Below, in pieces: positions 11,173 to 28,863 of a stretch of 64,000 nucleotides of DNA (the first letter of the stretch is position 1; each line of letters begins with the position of its first letter). Origin of the DNA: Alnus glutinosa (lineage: Eukaryota > Streptophyta > Magnoliopsida > Fagales > Betulaceae); NCBI RefSeq assembly GCF_958979055.1, contig NC_084891.1, positions 4,282,501 through 4,346,500 of the forward strand, read 5' to 3'. The notes beneath the pieces were generated by a model. It was not told where the DNA came from and did no database searches. It saw only the letters and a program-made list of their open reading frames with translations. Position numbers and translations under genes: made by a program.

Positions 11173-11356
11173 GAGAAATGATCCCTACACTCATTTCTTA
11201 CAACAGCCCCACAACAAGCTGACGTAGCTGGTAATATTTTATTATTTTTTTTTTGTTTTCTTTTGTTTTCTTTTTGTAAAAAAATAATAAAATATTACCA
11301 GCCACGTCAGCTTGTTGTGGGGCTGTTGTGAGAAATGAGTGTAGGGATCATTTCTC
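11173..11356. mobile_element. MULE-type MITE, GAGAAAT family, with perfect 9-bp TSD
   Basis: GAGAAATGATCCCTACACTC at the left end and its mirror at the right end belong to arms of about 75 bp around a T-rich loop. Both flanks carry TATTACAAA (11164-11172 and 11357-11365), a perfect 9-bp duplication as expected for Mutator-like transposition. No coding capacity. Confidence 0.92.
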
Positions 11357-11369
11357 TATTACAAAAGGT

Positions 11370-12400
11370 AAAATAAAAGGCCATTAGTAGTAAGAATAAT
11401 TTTATTTAATGAAAATTCAAAACATAGTTACTCATTGTTCTCTCTTATGGTACAGAAACTCAGAAGAAATTCTCTCGTTCCCTTGCTCCTTCACTATTCA
11501 GAACCCTTCAATTCCCTTCTACAGAACTGAAACCCAAAACATAAAACCTCCCCTCAGCACCACCATTCGGCCCACAAAAGAAAAGGGGGACAGGAACTCA
11601 ATTTTTCCCGTCCTTAGACTGTTGGCCAAACAGAAATAGGGGATGGAAATTAACTTATCCTCCACGGTGGTAGTAGACCCGAGTTCCCCCACTTCATTTT
11701 CGGTGGGTTCCAGTGACAGCAATTCCTTCTTCTCCTTTGTGGCTTTCGGCTAGTCTATAGATTAGAGAAATAAAACAAACAAACAAAAAAACAAAACAAG
11801 AGAGAAGGAATTGGAGGAATAGACTTCCAGAATATCTCTTTTCTCCTTACTTCTCTTTTCTTTGTTTTAAGTACCTCTTTTAAGAAAAAGCTATGACCTG
11901 ATGACACAAATGTGTGTGTATATATAAATGGCCTCTGCCCTCTAACATATGATATAGGCCTTTTATAGGCAAAAAGAAAAGGAAAACTACAAATATGAAC
12001 AGTAGTAAATATTCTGCATATCTTTTTTGAACAGTAAAAGTAGCAATAATTTAATATTCCGCATGTCTTCTGAATAGTAAGGCAGCAATAATTCCGAGTC
12101 TTCGGCAACAATAATTCCGAGTCTTCTGAGTAGCATTTGTCTTTTGCGTCGGCTGATACAGTAAAGCTGATAATGATTCATAAGTCTTCTTACATTAAAG
12201 TCTTCATTTTGTCTTTTGCATCGGCTAGTAGCTGATAATTCATAAAGTCTGATTCATAAAAGTCTTCATATCTTCATAAATGCTTTCTTGTCATCATTAA
12301 GTCTGTCGTCTTGTCATAATCAATCTTCACAAAGTTTTCATGTCATAATACGCTTCTTCAAAAAGTCTTGTCATTATTAAGTCTATCATAATGCATCTTC
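11370..12400. other. Spacer between MITE and caulimovirid coding remnant
   Basis: No host gene. From about 11900 the text becomes repetitive (many AAGTCTTC and ATAATTC motifs, a TATATAAAT box near 11920) and may be a decayed caulimovirid intergenic region, since coding remnants follow directly. Confidence 0.35.
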
Positions 12401-14560
12401 ATATAATACCCTTTAATACAATTCTTTCTGTTAATCATCACTATAATAATCATCATATAAATCATAATCATGATCAGTGAAAGTAAGTCGCCATTCATTT
12501 TCTAGATAATCACATATAAATGTATCATGCCCCCATTCATTACAGTATGTACAATATTCTAATCGTTCTATACCATCTGATTCTAATGCAATGCTCTTAT
12601 CTATTATATCTATAAAACTCATGTCTGATTGATTCCCCCATCTCTCATTCAGGTAAATATATTTGTTTTGATGAAGAAGTTTTTCCCAAATTCCTAAATT
12701 AGAAATATCTTCTCCAAAAATAATAATTCTATCATTCTTAGCTAAGACTTTTCTAACTGGAGATAATTCTTGGACAGCATTTATCATAGCTTTTTTCTTA
12801 AAAATTCTCCATAAGTTCATAATTCCTAATGGATCATGCAATTTAAGAGGAATCCTTTACATTCTTAATTCAGCAACTTGATCACTACTAGAAGGGTTGA
12901 TTAAGACGCAATGTTGGACTGGTTTGACTTCCATATAATTCTCTGGATCAAATACTGGAACTGTACTCCAAATTCGTAGGACAGTAGATTGATTAATACT
13001 CATGCCTGGATGCCGTTTCTGTAAATTCTGTCGTATATTTTTTACAATATTAAGGACTATGGGAGGAAAGTCACGTAATTCTTCATTATGCCTAACATGA
13101 TAATACGATAAAAATCTTTCTTTAAAAAGTTGTGCTCCTAATTCAGGATTTCTATTTCATAATGTTCACAATCTCCATTCATACTTTGCTTGGATATACC
13201 ATAATCTTTTTCAGGAATATAAATTAATCCAGGAAAGCTACAATGAGGTTCAAAAACCCTAAGAGACTTTTCACCATAGACTTTCTTATACTCTATATCT
13301 TCTCCATTGGCAATTATCATCATTCTTTGAATCCATCTATCAAAATATTCAGTATATGAAGGATCATGGAAAATAAGATTTTGGATCTCGCCAGGAAGGT
13401 CAAGAATCCTTTGTCGGGCTTTTTCCATTTCCTTGGGACTAATTCTTTGGATCTGGTAAATCTCAGTGGGAGATCTGGCCCGATTAATAATCTTCACAAC
13501 TGGTGGATTATTATAAGAAGCAATGGATTGTAACAAAATCTCATTGCAGATTAAATGATTTTGCAATGGATTATTAAATGATTGAAATAGGATTTTGTTT
13601 CTGCAAAGATAAGAAAATGTGTACCTGTAGAAAAGAAATAAATACTTTAACAAGAGAAAAAGGAATAATATTAGAACTAATATATCAAATTGAAGATCCA
13701 GAAACAAAAATAAAATATTTATCACAAATTAATCAAAAAGAGAAAATTATTACTAATGGCATAAATTATAATTTTATTAATGTTTCTAATAGATTTAAAA
13801 AAGAAAAACGTACTATTACAATTCAAGATTTACAATTAGAAATAAATAATATAAAACAAGAAATAAAAGAATTAAAATTTAATTTTAATATTTCTAATGA
13901 ACAATTAGTACAAGAAATTATAACACTAAAATCAAAAACACAACAAACAAATAAAATCTTGAAGAATGATAGCGAAATTAAAATCGAAGAAATTCAAGGT
14001 GATAATAAAGCTAATTCTGATGAAAATAATTTATTCATTAATCTTATAGATAGAATAATCTTTAAAAAATGATTTGTTAAAATAACACTAATAATTAATG
14101 CTGAATTCCAAATTACAACTGTAGCTTTGATAGATTCAGGTGTAGATATAAATTGTATCCAAGAATGAATTATACCCACAAAATATTATGAAAAGGCAAT
14201 TGAAAAATTGCATCAGGCTAGTGGAGCAAGATTAAATATAGAGCATAAAATATCTAATGCTTATGTTTGTAATAATGTAATACGTTTTAAGACTAAATTT
14301 ATTTTAGTAAAAAATATTACCTCTAAGATAATATTAGGAACTCCATTACTTGACCCTTTTATAAAAACAGAAGAAGGAATTAACACTGAAATTATGGGAA
14401 AAAAAATTTTATTCAAATTTATTCTATCTCTTATAACTAGAGATATTAACATGTTAAAAAACATTTCCATATTCCAAGAAATTAATATTATTTCCAGACA
14501 AATAAAAGATAGAGAAAATGTACCATCCTTAGAAAAAAAAAAAAAAAATTGAAAAAAAAA
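12400..14560. mobile_element. Endogenous caulimovirid fossil, rearranged (florendovirus/petuvirus-like)
   Basis: Two pieces in opposite orientation. About 12430-13560 (minus) resembles an accessory or C-terminal protein with a Cys/His cluster followed by an acidic tail. About 13570-14550 (plus) resembles the end of a coat-protein region followed by a pepsin-like aspartic protease with a DSG active-site motif and an ILGTP block. No reverse transcriptase or RNase H was seen. The pieces join head to head, which is common for rearranged endogenous pararetroviruses. Broken, with several breaks; probably old. The family call rests on the protease and coat-like text. Confidence 0.7.
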
Positions 14561-14799
14561 AAAAATAATTGGATGTATAGTGGATTTAAAGTCATTAACA
14601 AAAATAAAAATAAAAATAAAAATAAATACTATTTTAGATAGAATAGCACTTCCTAATCATACAAGCGCGCGGACAAGTCCCCCCCGGCGGCTCTCATCTA
14701 TCATTTTTCAAACCTTATCTACCAGTGAGGAAGATCGAAGAACCCTTCTCTACCATGTCTTCCCCAGACTTTTTGCCATCACCACCCCTAACCTTGCAT

Positions 14800-14808
14800 T
14801 ATAAAAAA
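14800..14808 (+). promoter_or_regulatory. TATA box of CXE copy 3
   Basis: TATAAAAAA, 85 bp upstream of the ATG at 14893, in the same position as in the sister copies. Confidence 0.6.
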
Positions 14809-14892
14809 GCTTCTTTTTATTTTCCCAAAGAAGCACTGTATATGATTCCCCAATAACTCTTCGAAACTAGACATAGAGAAGAAACCTAAAAG

Positions 14893-15840
14893 ATGTCCAT
14901 AGTGGAAGAAGCACCAGGATACCTTCAAGTCTTTTCTGATGGATCGGTAAAGCGCTTTGTGCCTGCAGGAATTGCCCCTGCCTCACCAAAACCAAGTAAT
15001 GGATACAAGTCCAAGGATGTGATCATTGACTCAACAAAGCCGGTAACCGGAAGGCTATTTCTTCCCTGCAGTGATCCAACTACTGGGTTTTCAAGTAAAC
15101 TTCCTGTTGTGGTTTATTTCCATGGTGGTGGCTTTTGCTGTGGTTCCACTACGTGGACTGGCTACCATAATTTTCTGGGGGATTTCTCTGCCGCATCCCA
15201 ATCCATTGTTCTCTCTGTCGACTACCGTTTGGCTCCGGAATATCGTCTCCCCATAGCATATGAAGATTGTTATAGCTCACTGGATTGGCTTGGTCACAGT
15301 GTAGGATCTGAACCTTGGCTTGAGCAAGCTGACCTTTCCCGTGTGTTTCTGTCGGGAGAGAGTGCTGGAGGAAACATTGTACACCACGTTGCTGTCAAAG
15401 CCATTCAGAACAACACTTGTCATGTAAGAATCAATGGTTTGTTGGTGATACATCCCTACTATGGGAGCGAGAAGAGGACCGAGAAAGAGATGGCTGAAGG
15501 AGCAGCAGCAGCAGAAACTGTTGCACTGAGCGACATGTTCTGGAGACTAACTATACCAGAAGGCTCAAACCGTGACTATTATGGTTGTAACTTTGAGAAG
15601 GCAGAACTTTCTGGAGTTGAATGGAGTCGATTTCCGGCTGTGGTGGTTTTTGTGGCTGGCTTGGATTTCTTGAAGGAAAGGGGAGTTATGTATGCAGAAT
15701 TTCTGCAGAAGAAAGGGGTTGGAGCGGTGAGGCTGGTGGAGACTGAGGAGGAGTCACATGCATTTCATGTGTTTCATCCTGAATCTGAGGCAACACGCTT
15801 GCTCCAGCGACAAATGAGTGAGTTCATCAATAGCTCTTAA
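14893..15840 (+). CDS. Carboxylesterase (CXE/HSL family), tandem copy 3
   Basis: Intact intronless frame of 315 residues. Parts: HGGG at 77-80, GESAGG elbow with Ser157, Asp258 in GLDFL, His289 in ESHAF. The complete alpha/beta-hydrolase triad predicts a soluble ester hydrolase acting on an unknown small molecule. It differs from copy 2 at about five positions over 290 residues and from copy 1 at roughly 25-30. Two Cys follow HGGGF (CCGS) where copy 1 has CIGS. The start agrees with copy 1 and with the TATA position. Confidence 0.94.
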   Translation: MSIVEEAPGYLQVFSDGSVKRFVPAGIAPASPKPSNGYKSKDVIIDSTKPVTGRLFLPCSDPTTGFSSKLPVVVYFHGGGFCCGSTTWTGYHNFLGDFSAASQSIVLSVDYRLAPEYRLPIAYEDCYSSLDWLGHSVGSEPWLEQADLSRVFLSGESAGGNIVHHVAVKAIQNNTCHVRINGLLVIHPYYGSEKRTEKEMAEGAAAAETVALSDMFWRLTIPEGSNRDYYGCNFEKAELSGVEWSRFPAVVVFVAGLDFLKERGVMYAEFLQKKGVGAVRLVETEEESHAFHVFHPESEATRLLQRQMSEFINSS

Positions 15841-16288
15841 CAACATCCTAGTTAAATTGAAATGAAAAGAATTGCTAGTCTTCTTGGAATTCAGGGATCA
15901 TTTATACCCTTTGCTGTTTTGAGTGGTGTAGGGAGTCCTGTTTGTAAGTGTGTTTTCTTCCGTTTGGATGTTTGTTTCCAGTTTTAACCGCCCGGAGTGA
16001 TGTTTCAGATTGTGTTTGATCATCAAAAAAAAAAAAAAAAAAAACTCAGTTATGATCATATGGACTTTCCAATAAATGAAAAGGCTTTCAAGCAATGCAT
16101 GGAAATAAAAAATCCAAATCAATTTTTAATCTTTGGATCATCATTTTTTTTACAAATTTGCACTACTCCCAGTGCAGCCTTCAGAATCCTCCGTCTCCTC
16201 CCCTAAACAAATAGGCCAATTATGTAATACAGATGACTGAAACAACCCAAATCTACCTTTCAAAGCAATTAAAGTAGGCTAACTTTAT

Positions 16289-16459
16289 TCATCCAAAAAA
16301 AAAGAGTAGGCTAACTTTCACAGGGATAGTTGAAAATAGAGAGGCACCCACAAAAGAAGAAGAGGGTTGGAGGGGAACCGTGGCAGGAGGCGGCTGTACT
16401 GCCGCATGAAGAAGAGCGAGCGATCGCCTCCGGCGACGGGCTGCGGTGGCGACGGCCAT
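16289..16459 (-). other. Putative orphan first exon with Arg-rich leader (unit 3 copy)
   Basis: Paralogue of 10551-10683. The ATG at 16459 opens a frame rich in Arg, Ala and Pro, open to 16289. A possible splice donor (GTGAAAGT) lies where the frame turns hydrophobic. No partner exon was found. Confidence 0.25.
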
Positions 16460-16549
16460 GACTGATTTGTGTGTGCGCGGCTGTGATGCTGAAACAACAG
16501 CCAAAAAAAGAAAAAAAACTGAAACAAAAGAGATGAATCGGGTAGGGTC

Positions 16550-17145
16550 TTTTGTTTCAAAAACCAGAATGGGCATGGCCCATTTTACAAACTTTTATTT
16601 TTTTAAAAAGGGAGCCCAAACGGAAATGGACCCATTGAAGCCAGTGGGCTGCCCCAAGCGGGTCAGCTCAAGCAAATGGGTCCGTCCGCAAACTGACCCA
16701 AATCGGTCAGCCGAACCCGGTAGGACCTGGTCTATTAAAAGGATTAGATTTTTTTTTTTTAATGCATACTGGTTTTCAGCATATATATTATTGGATTAAA
16801 GAGGCATATATTATGCCTAGGTTATTTTGAATAATTTGGAGTATGGTTGAGTTGAATTTATTTTTCTTTCCATACATAATTTTGGGTGAAAATTAAGTTA
16901 ATAATTTAAGACTTGTGGCGCGAGAGATCATTTGAAAACTCAATAAAGTTTCAACACCTGTTTATAAATTTTTTTATTTAACTTACATGATCTCTTTCAA
17001 TCTAGAAGTGCTCCTTGAAACCAGAAACTGTACTAACAATATATATATTATTGGATTAAAGAGGCATATATAATTTTGATTAAGTTGATTATGCTTAGAT
17101 TATTTTAAATTACTTCTTTAAACAAAAAAAAAAATAACAAACATT
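16550..17145. mobile_element. Insertion specific to unit 3
   Basis: Defined by comparison with unit 2. The interior holds a TGGGCC-rich, pronoun-like tract (16570-16740) and AT-rich sequence. Termini and class were not recognised. Confidence 0.45.
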
Positions 17146-17244
17146 GTCCAAAATACATTTACAAACAAAACCTAAACTTTTTTATTTGTTCAATTCTTTT
17201 CAAATGACACTCTATCCTCTCTCCAATTATTGGACAATATTTAG

Positions 17245-17639
17245 GAGGAATTTGTTTTCTTAAAATATATAGGAGTTATTTTTGGTAAACTTATAGCCCG
17301 TTTGGGATTGGAAAATAGATTTGAGCCCGTTTGGTAACTCACTCTTTTATCCTTTATTTTTTCTCTCAAAAAACTAATTTATTCACGTAGTCAAACAACT
17401 TTTCTTATTTCTGACAAAAAATTCAAAAATATTTTAATCTTTTTATCATATCAATCAATTCCTATTTTTCTCTAAAAAAAAGTCAAACTTCTTTATTCAC
17501 ATTACCAAACAATTTTCTTCACTTTTATTTAATAAAAAACAAATCAAAATTATATTCACTTTTATATCGCATTAATAACTTATTATTACTATTTAAAAAA
17601 TCAAAAATAGATACACACAGAGCTTTTAAAGCCAGGAAA

Positions 17640-17684
<45 letters not shown>

Positions 17685-17864
17685 TATATTATATTTAAGA
17701 TTTTTTTAAAAGTGTGCTTTGGCTATTTTAAGAGTAACAAAGCCAAGAAATATATTTATTTTTTTAATTTTTTTATCAAACAAACCGGCACAACTTTTAA
17801 ACTTCTTAACATAATTTCGAACATGCTCTTAAACATTTTAGTTTAAAATAACATAATTATTAAT
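17245..17864. other. AT-rich spacer with poly(T) tract
   Basis: Contains a GTTTGGTAACTCACT-type dispersed repeat (about 17330-17560), similar in texture to one in UAP56 intron 7, and a long T run at 17643-17678. No gene. Confidence 0.5.
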
Positions 17865-18716
17865 AGAAAAAATTACAATTTAACCCTTCAAAACTGTCAA
17901 CCGTTTTGCAAGTAGTCTCACGAACTACCAGCGTTTAGACTTTGGCCCTTCAAACTACCAAAAAGTTTCAAAAATACTAATTTTGTTGAAATATGCCTAT
18001 AATACCCATGCCACGTGTCATTTTTCAATTAAAGAATTAAAAAAAATTAAAAACTAATTTATTTATTTATTTTTTTTTAAAAAAAAGAAGAAAATCGACT
18101 ATCATCTCCCTTGAGGAGGGGGGTGGCTTGCAGGCTACCTTAGGCCGAAATCCATTTCAGGGTGGCGCGAAAGCCACCCCCAAGACCTGCACGTGAGCCA
18201 CCCAAGAGGTGGTGTCGGCCACTTTTGAGGGTGGCTGCTTTTTATTTTATTTTCTTTTCTTTTTAAAAGAAAATAAAATTATACATTTTTTTTTGGTTTT
18301 TAGTTTTTAATTGAAAAATAATATGTGGTAAGAGTATTATAGGCATATTTGGACAAAATTGACATTTTTGAAACGTTCAGGTAGATTGGAGGGTTAGAGT
18401 TTAAGTGTTGGTAGTTCATGGAAGATCGGATCGCGGTTGAGAAATAATGCCACCCCAAACATCCATTTTTTTTTAAAAAAAGAAAAAAAGAAATTAGTTT
18501 ATTTATTTTTGATTTTTTTTTGAATTTTTGAATTTTTTGAATTTTTTTTTTGAATTAAAAAATGACCCGTGGTAAGAGTATTATGGGGATATTTCACCAA
18601 AAAATGCATTTTTCAAAGTTTTGATAGTTTCGGGGGCCAGAGTCTAAGCCTTGGTAGTTTAAGGAATTATCTAAAAAATGATTAGTAGTTTATGAGGTTA
18701 AATTGTATTTTTTCTA
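17864..18716. mobile_element. Composite inverted-repeat element with GGGTGGC core
   Basis: TAGAAAAAATTACAATTTAA at 17864 mirrors TTAAATTGTATTTTTTCTA ending at 18716. The next 100 bp also mirror (the left arm holds AATACCCATGCCACGTGTCA, the right arm the complementary version). A second right-hand arm lies at about 18310-18430, so one copy seems to sit within or beside another. The centre (18110-18240) holds GGGTGGC/GCCACCC palindromes like those at 43460-43540. Confidence 0.65.
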
Positions 18717-18820
18717 TAAAAATATTCTTATTTTTTTTTTCCTATAATATATATATATATTATATAGGGCTGGAATTAAGGGCAAGCCAGAAGGGTATTC
18801 ACGGCAATATACGTACATCT

Positions 18821-18834
18821 CGCTTATATAAGCG
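18821..18834 (+). promoter_or_regulatory. UAP56 TATA box within a 14-bp palindrome
   Basis: CGCTTATATAAGCG is a perfect palindrome containing TATATAAG. It lies about 320 bp upstream of the ATG at 19155, fitting a long leader with an intron. Confidence 0.6.
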
Positions 18835-18972
18835 GAGTCTCAAAGTCCAAACCCTATCACACACACTTTAGGATCTGTATACTCTGTGTTTTTCGTCGAG
18901 GTCTCCGCTCTCTCAAAATCTCTTTCCCCAAATTTATTTTTCAGCTAACCATTTTCCTTTGCAGACTCTAAC

Positions 18973-18993
18973 AAACCCTAAACCTAACCCTAA
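18973..18993 (+). promoter_or_regulatory. Telo-box tract in the UAP56 leader
   Basis: AAACCCTAA followed by two degenerate repeats of the same unit. Telo-boxes near the transcription start are common in plant genes of the translation and RNA-processing machinery. Further AAACCCTA motifs lie nearby (18848, 19043, 19081). Confidence 0.6.
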
Positions 18994-19154
18994 TTTTCAA
19001 CTTCTTCACAGTCTCACAGGTGATTTCAATCTTCTCCTCTCCAAACCCTAATATCTCACTTTTCCTTCGATTTCATCTTTAAAACCCTAATTTGTATTCA
19101 TATCGATGTTTCGAAGCCCTAATTACTAATCTTTGTGTATGTGTGTAGATTCAA

Positions 19155-25388
<6,234 letters not shown>

Positions 25389-26690
25389 GTGGAGGATTAC
25401 ATGTCCACACGGAAGCTTCACTTGGACAATGCAGGTGGGTATATCCCGCAGACCTAATGTGTTCTGTTTCAAACTCAATGTGAAACCACTGGCTTGGGAT
25501 ATGGCGTGGCTTTTTAATCTGGTGTACTCTTCGTTGGAGTTAAATGTAGCTTTTAAACTGTTGCGGGTCGAACAGCATGTGAGGATTTAGGTTTTATGCG
25601 ATTAGGCACTTTTGCAATAGTCTCTCATTTTGATTTCTGAAATTGTTGATTGCGGGTGTATCATGTATTATTAATCAGAGCTGCTTAATCAAATCATTAG
25701 CAAGTGGAACTTGAAATAAAAACCTGTTGTCTTTGGGACTAAGGAAGAGTGTTACTTGCTGTTACAAGTAACAAGCAATCGGAAGCAATCGGTTTTACTT
25801 GAGTCAGGTATGTGTTGCTATTTCGCTTGGTGTAGCTTTGTGCCATTTGAAATTGCATGAATTTATTTTGCGTGATTGATCTGAATATTTATTGGGTCTG
25901 ATTTATAGCTAGGGAACCCCAAGACTTGCATGATAGAGAGTTGGTCTCTACTGGCCTTTCTGCTTTGTAATTGGTTCTCACCTTGGTATCTTCTGTATGG
26001 TCTATTCCGTGGTTGAACGGAAATGACTCTCTTCGAATGGCCCTTAGCTCTTCTGTTACCTTACCCGTGCATAATCTTGGAATAAAACTGTTCTAGGCCA
26101 CATTTTCTTGGAAAAAGCGTAGGGTCCTATTCCATTATTGCCTGTGTTCGAAAAGCCCTCTCTTTTAGCCCTTTTGACTTGACAATCTTGAGTGTATTCT
26201 TTCATGTAATAATCTTTACATTCTCTGCCAATAGAAGGGATTTTTGTACCCTCTATTCCGGTGGAATCCAACACAGTTTGTTTGGCGAAATGGCTATTTT
26301 ATTAAGAATGTCAATAATTTTTATTGACATTCTATTAGAAAAAATAATTTTTTATTAAAAGTTGAAGAATGTAGAATGGAATAGCTTTACAAAAGCTATC
26401 TTTTTTATTTCTTTTTTCTTATTTGTCCCCTATGAGAGCATTTCTATAGACTTATGCATATTTCTAATGTAAAACAGCTAATCAAAATTCTGTCATTTTT
26501 ATTTTTTATTCAGTTTAACTATTCACTTTTCTATACCTCCTTTTAATAACTTATCTAAACTTCTTTTCTACCTTAAGAAAATAATCGTTTTTAAAATATT
26601 TTATTCACTTTAATTAAAACCTTATCTCCTTAAAACAAAAACGCATGAAACCAGCAGCTTGCTTTCCAAAATTACCCGATCATTATGGCC
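25389..26690. other. UAP56 3' region and spacer
   Basis: The first several hundred bases are probably 3' UTR. A minus-strand open frame of 72 codons (26056-26274) has an ordinary amino-acid mix but no recognised family. No other gene. Confidence 0.45.
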
Positions 26691-26696
26691 AAGGCT

Positions 26697-27460
26697 TGTA
26701 TAAAATAAATGGGACGGTTATAGTTACTATGTAATTGCAAACCCCATAATCGCTTTTTAATGTTGTTACTAATTGCTTAAGGCGGAATGCTTAATAATCG
26801 TTAATAGCCTATTTTTATATATAAATTATATAAATATTTATATTATATATTTAATATAATATAGTTCATCAAAATAAGACTTAAAATAATAAATAAAAAG
26901 AAGAAGAAAATACTTTCTCAATCATAAAAGGAAAAAAAAAAAAATCTGCATCGATTAGTAGATTGTACATCACGAAATTGGTATACCTTTGTATCACAGC
27001 TTGTGTTATATTTTGTTTTATTCTTGTCAAGTTGTTCTAAGCTGCTTTTGTTTGTTATAGAACAAAGTCTGCTTGTAATCAAAAGAAAGTTTTTGTTTTA
27101 TGTTTATTCCTTAATGCCAGATTCGTTCATGAAAAAGTTCTCTTATTTGTTCTTCATGGTATTTTTTTTTTCATTTGTTTCGTTTATTTTATATATATTT
27201 TTCTCAAGTTCATAAATCGCTGCTTAATTTAATTTTTTTTAAAAATAAATTAAGCCAAAAAAACTGGCCCAAATTAAAGTCCAAAAGTCAATATATTTAG
27301 TAAGTAGTTATCAACAGCCGATTATAGGTTTTAATAATTGCTAACCGCTTAAGCGGAGCGGTTGTAGTTGTTAAAATTTAATAACCGTTTCAGGTGGTTG
27401 CAGTTAGCGGTTAGAGCTAATAATCGCTAATCGTAATTGATTGTACATGCCTAATCATAG
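26697..27460. mobile_element. Probable decayed hAT-like element
   Basis: Subterminal runs of short repeats (AATCGCT, TTAATAATCG, AACCGCTTAAGCGG) flank an AT-rich centre on both sides, in the style of the neighbouring hAT-type element. Termini were not resolved. Confidence 0.35.
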
Positions 27461-27554
27461 CAAACAAAACAATAGATGCGATCATCTCATGCTAGGATCA
27501 CAGAGACAATTACTAACGTGCCCAACAAGAGGATCTAGTGTGATACCATACAAA

Positions 27555-28084
27555 TAAGGGTGAAAATGTGGATGGATAATAATCGTCCGCATTCATTATC
27601 TGCACCTAACCACTAACCGCACCTATATATCCGCATATGCGGATATGGATACGTTCCCTTTACATCATATATATATAATTAAATTCACTAAAATGACGTC
27701 GTTTTGGATTCGGTAAGTTTAGGATTTTTAAGTTATGTTAGGTTTTTTTTACTATCATCTCAAAGTTATATCTCACTACATTTATTTATTGGAGTAATTC
27801 AAATCTAGATTACTCGATGAAACAATGATCATCTATAGCTGATAATCATGAATTGTGTAACAAGTGAAATCTTAATTTATTTAAGCTTGCATATAGTAAT
27901 AACCGTATTATTTAAGCTTTTTGCACATAAATTTGGATGGTAATTCAAAATAGCCATTATCACATATGCAGATAGAAAATAATAACTGCATTTAATAACC
28001 GTAATAAATGAGCGGATACTAATATTTAAAAATGAGAACCACATTATGCAGATGCCGATAACTGCATCCGCATTTTCACCCCTA
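27555..28084. mobile_element. Non-autonomous hAT-like element, 530 bp
   Basis: TAAGGGTGAAAATGTGGATG at the left mirrors CATCCGCATTTTCACCCCTA at the right. The flanking 8-mers CATACAAA (27547-27554) and CATGCAAT (28085-28092) match at 6 of 8. Subterminal GCGGATA repeats are present. No transposase. Confidence 0.8.
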
Positions 28085-28863
28085 CATGCAATTGTTCTTG
28101 AATCGATTGGTTAATAGACCGGGTATCGGGTCTATTGGCCGAACAATTCTTTGTCTCATCCATAAGGTTGATGACTGTGTCCCACCCGCAAATTAAATAG
28201 GGCATCCCAACGCTCTCTGCATTTAATTACTGTATGAATTCAAAAAGACAAAATAGTCCTCACATTTAATTCTAAAGTAGACTAATTGATTAGTAGTCAA
28301 ATGAAAATTAAATGAAAAACAGAAAATAGTGCTCTAAGTTGATTAATACTCTTTCTAGTGTGATGTTGCAGACCATTTCCCCTGAATCGTTATACATTTT
28401 TCAAAATAATGAAGTGATATATGAATATATACCAAATATGTGTTAGTCAACAGTCATCTTATACCAAGCTTCAAATAAGATTTTCAGGCCAAAAGAGGCA
28501 GTGCAGAGTAAATTTGCCGTTCAAATGAAGTTGAAGTTCATAAATCCTAAAGCATTTAGGATTAGGATATCATTCATAATCAAGGCTTTGAGTGGGTATG
28601 TAATTAATTAAGAGAGCATATATATATATATATAGAAGGAAAGTTCATAAAAGCACTTAGGAGTAATATTAATTGTCACTGTAAACTACATCTGGACTTC
28701 TGCAGTGGAAGATGCCACTGCACGCCTATGGCTTAAAGCCACGTACAAAAGATTTACATGAAAAGCATGCATGCAAACACTCGTCATATATATCCATCCA
28801 TGCATCCATAAAAGACTTGCTTAATTCTGCTATTTCTTTCTTCCACATACAATATTGTCATTG
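28085..28863. other. Spacer and promoter region of the following gene
   Basis: AT-rich, with a (TA)n tract at about 28618-28634. No other gene seen. Confidence 0.5.

Larger units (their letters stand above)
14510..17245 (+). repeat. Carboxylesterase tandem unit 3
   Basis: Copy of unit 2, with an extra stretch of about 600 bp (16550-17145) interrupting its downstream part. Unit 2 joins GGGTAGGGTC directly to CAAAATACATT where unit 3 has the insertion. Confidence 0.8.

Noticed and set aside
26056-26274. 72-codon minus-strand frame as a gene
   Set aside because: No homologue recognised and no supporting promoter or splice context; recorded only as part of the spacer.
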